DNA of 13,451 bases, taken from contig JAGOOJ010000019.1 in assembly GCA_017992575.1 (NCBI GenBank), positions 1 to 13,451 on the forward strand, written 5' to 3'. The DNA comes from Candidatus Moraniibacteriota bacterium (GTDB lineage: Bacteria; Patescibacteriota; Minisyncoccia; Moranbacterales; UBA1568). Position numbers and translations under genes: made by a program. Shown here piece after piece: positions 13,079-13,451 of the stretch (its first letter is position 1; the number at the start of each line of letters is the position of its first letter). The notes beneath the pieces are model-generated. The model was not told where the DNA came from and searched no databases. It saw only the letters and a list, made by a program, of their open reading frames with translations.

Positions 13079-13087
13079 ATTATACCA
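13079..13087 (-). promoter_or_regulatory. Extended -10 promoter for the DUF2339 operon
   Basis: The minus strand reads TGGTATAAT, an exact TATAAT preceded by TGN, the extended -10 form that does not need a -35 box. None is seen 17 bases upstream. Transcription would start near 13072, about 20 bases before the DUF2339 ATG. Confidence 0.55.
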
Positions 13088-13104
13088 CAAATAGAGCCCC
13101 CTCT

Positions 13105-13451
13105 TTATCGCAAATACTCTGAAAGCACCGTCACCAAACGCTCTGCGATTTTCGTATAGCCCTGATCATTGGGATGAAGCGCATCACTCATGAGTTCAGA
13201 ACGCCCAAACAATCCCGCAAGAACATCTGACATATACACCGAACCGGTACGTTTTGCGAGTGCTTCATACTCTGCATCCGCTCCACCGGATATGATACCG
13301 CTCCGCACTCCCAAAACTACGGTAATAGCTCCTTGTCCTTGAAATGCCGAAACTATTTTTTCCAAATTTACAAACGTTTCTTCGCGAGGAATCTTTTTCA
13401 AAAAGTCGTTCCCGCCCAAAAGGATAATGGCCATTTTTGGTTTTTCTGCCA
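13105..13451 (-). CDS. SGNH/GDSL-type hydrolase (5' end outside the window)
   Basis: The frame is open through the window edge, so the N-terminus, including the catalytic serine block, is missing. The visible 115 residues include block III (ILLGGNDFL, with the oxyanion-hole Asn), a central PREETFVNLEKIVSAF helix, VVLGVRSGII, and block V, DALHPNDQGY, which supplies the catalytic Asp and His. This is the TesA/GDSL pattern of small esterases and acyl hydrolases acting on lipids or acylated polymers. An internal ATG at 13434 is not the start, because coding continues upstream as AEKPK. It ends 53 bases before the DUF2339 ATG. Confidence 0.9.
   Translation of the reverse strand, partial: AEKPKMAIILLGGNDFLKKIPREETFVNLEKIVSAFQGQGAITVVLGVRSGIISGGADAEYEALAKRTGSVYMSDVLAGLFGRSELMSDALHPNDQGYTKIAERLVTVLSEYLR

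Noticed and set aside
1..13451. Reassigned TGA codon (Gracilibacteria/Absconditabacteria code)
   Set aside because: TGA acts as a normal stop at the ends of several well-supported genes (for example the YadH-like permease at 8220), and tryptophan uses TGG.
1..13451. CRISPR array, defence island, prophage or insertion sequence
   Set aside because: No spaced repeat array, nuclease, methylase, transposase, integrase or phage structural gene was seen on either strand.

Overview
The window looks like an ordinary stretch of chromosome from a streamlined bacterium. The best fit is a Patescibacteria/CPR lineage of the Parcubacteria type, probably from a metagenome assembly. This is an inference: it rests on short intergenic gaps, many small membrane-anchored proteins of unknown function, few Shine-Dalgarno sequences, tRNAs without encoded CCA, TGA used as a normal stop, and moderate GC content. 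No ribosomal or other marker gene is present to confirm it. I see no CRISPR array, transposase, integrase or phage gene.

Layout. At 1-860 a ComF-family phosphoribosyltransferase (+) overlaps the tail of an unidentified upstream gene and ends at a perfect bidirectional hairpin. At 860-3010 (-) lie a SurA-N-like membrane-anchored chaperone, a DUF1761 membrane protein, and a DUF1801/OmdA gene pair that corresponds to the two halves of YdeI-type proteins. At 3010-3960 there is a small module bounded by a 26-bp direct repeat. It holds a 209-aa anchored extracytoplasmic protein (-), apparently started from ATT, and a divergent 56-aa ORF (+) whose 3' end contains one copy of the repeat. At 3960-5300 (-) a coiled-coil protein and a DUF6624 protein form a pair. 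At 5387-5591 (-) are tRNA-Ser(GCU), the 3' fragment of another class II tRNA, and a terminator.

At 5758-6608 (+) a zinc-ribbon protein is followed 2 nt later by 3-methyladenine DNA glycosylase I (Tag), which ends at a bidirectional terminator shared with a convergent RRM-type RNA-binding protein (6695-7018, -). An AT-rich inverted-repeat stretch follows. At 7308-9919 (-) is a four-gene operon: a YadG/YadH-type ABC-2 exporter, a membrane-anchored MsrB, and a small multi-TM protein with a vicinal Cys pair. At 10060-13051 (-) a two-gene operon encodes a DUF2339 polytopic membrane protein and a secreted, C-terminally anchored protein with thrombospondin type 3 calcium-binding repeats. The window closes inside an SGNH/GDSL hydrolase (-).

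Taken together, many products act at or outside the cytoplasmic membrane: the SurA-like protein, the 209-aa anchored protein, MsrB, the ABC exporter, the TSP3 protein and DUF2339. The rest are housekeeping functions such as DNA repair, tRNA and RNA binding. The items most deserving a second look are the repeat-linked 56-aa ORF, the non-AUG start of its neighbour, the tRNA fragment, and the DUF2339/TSP3 pair.
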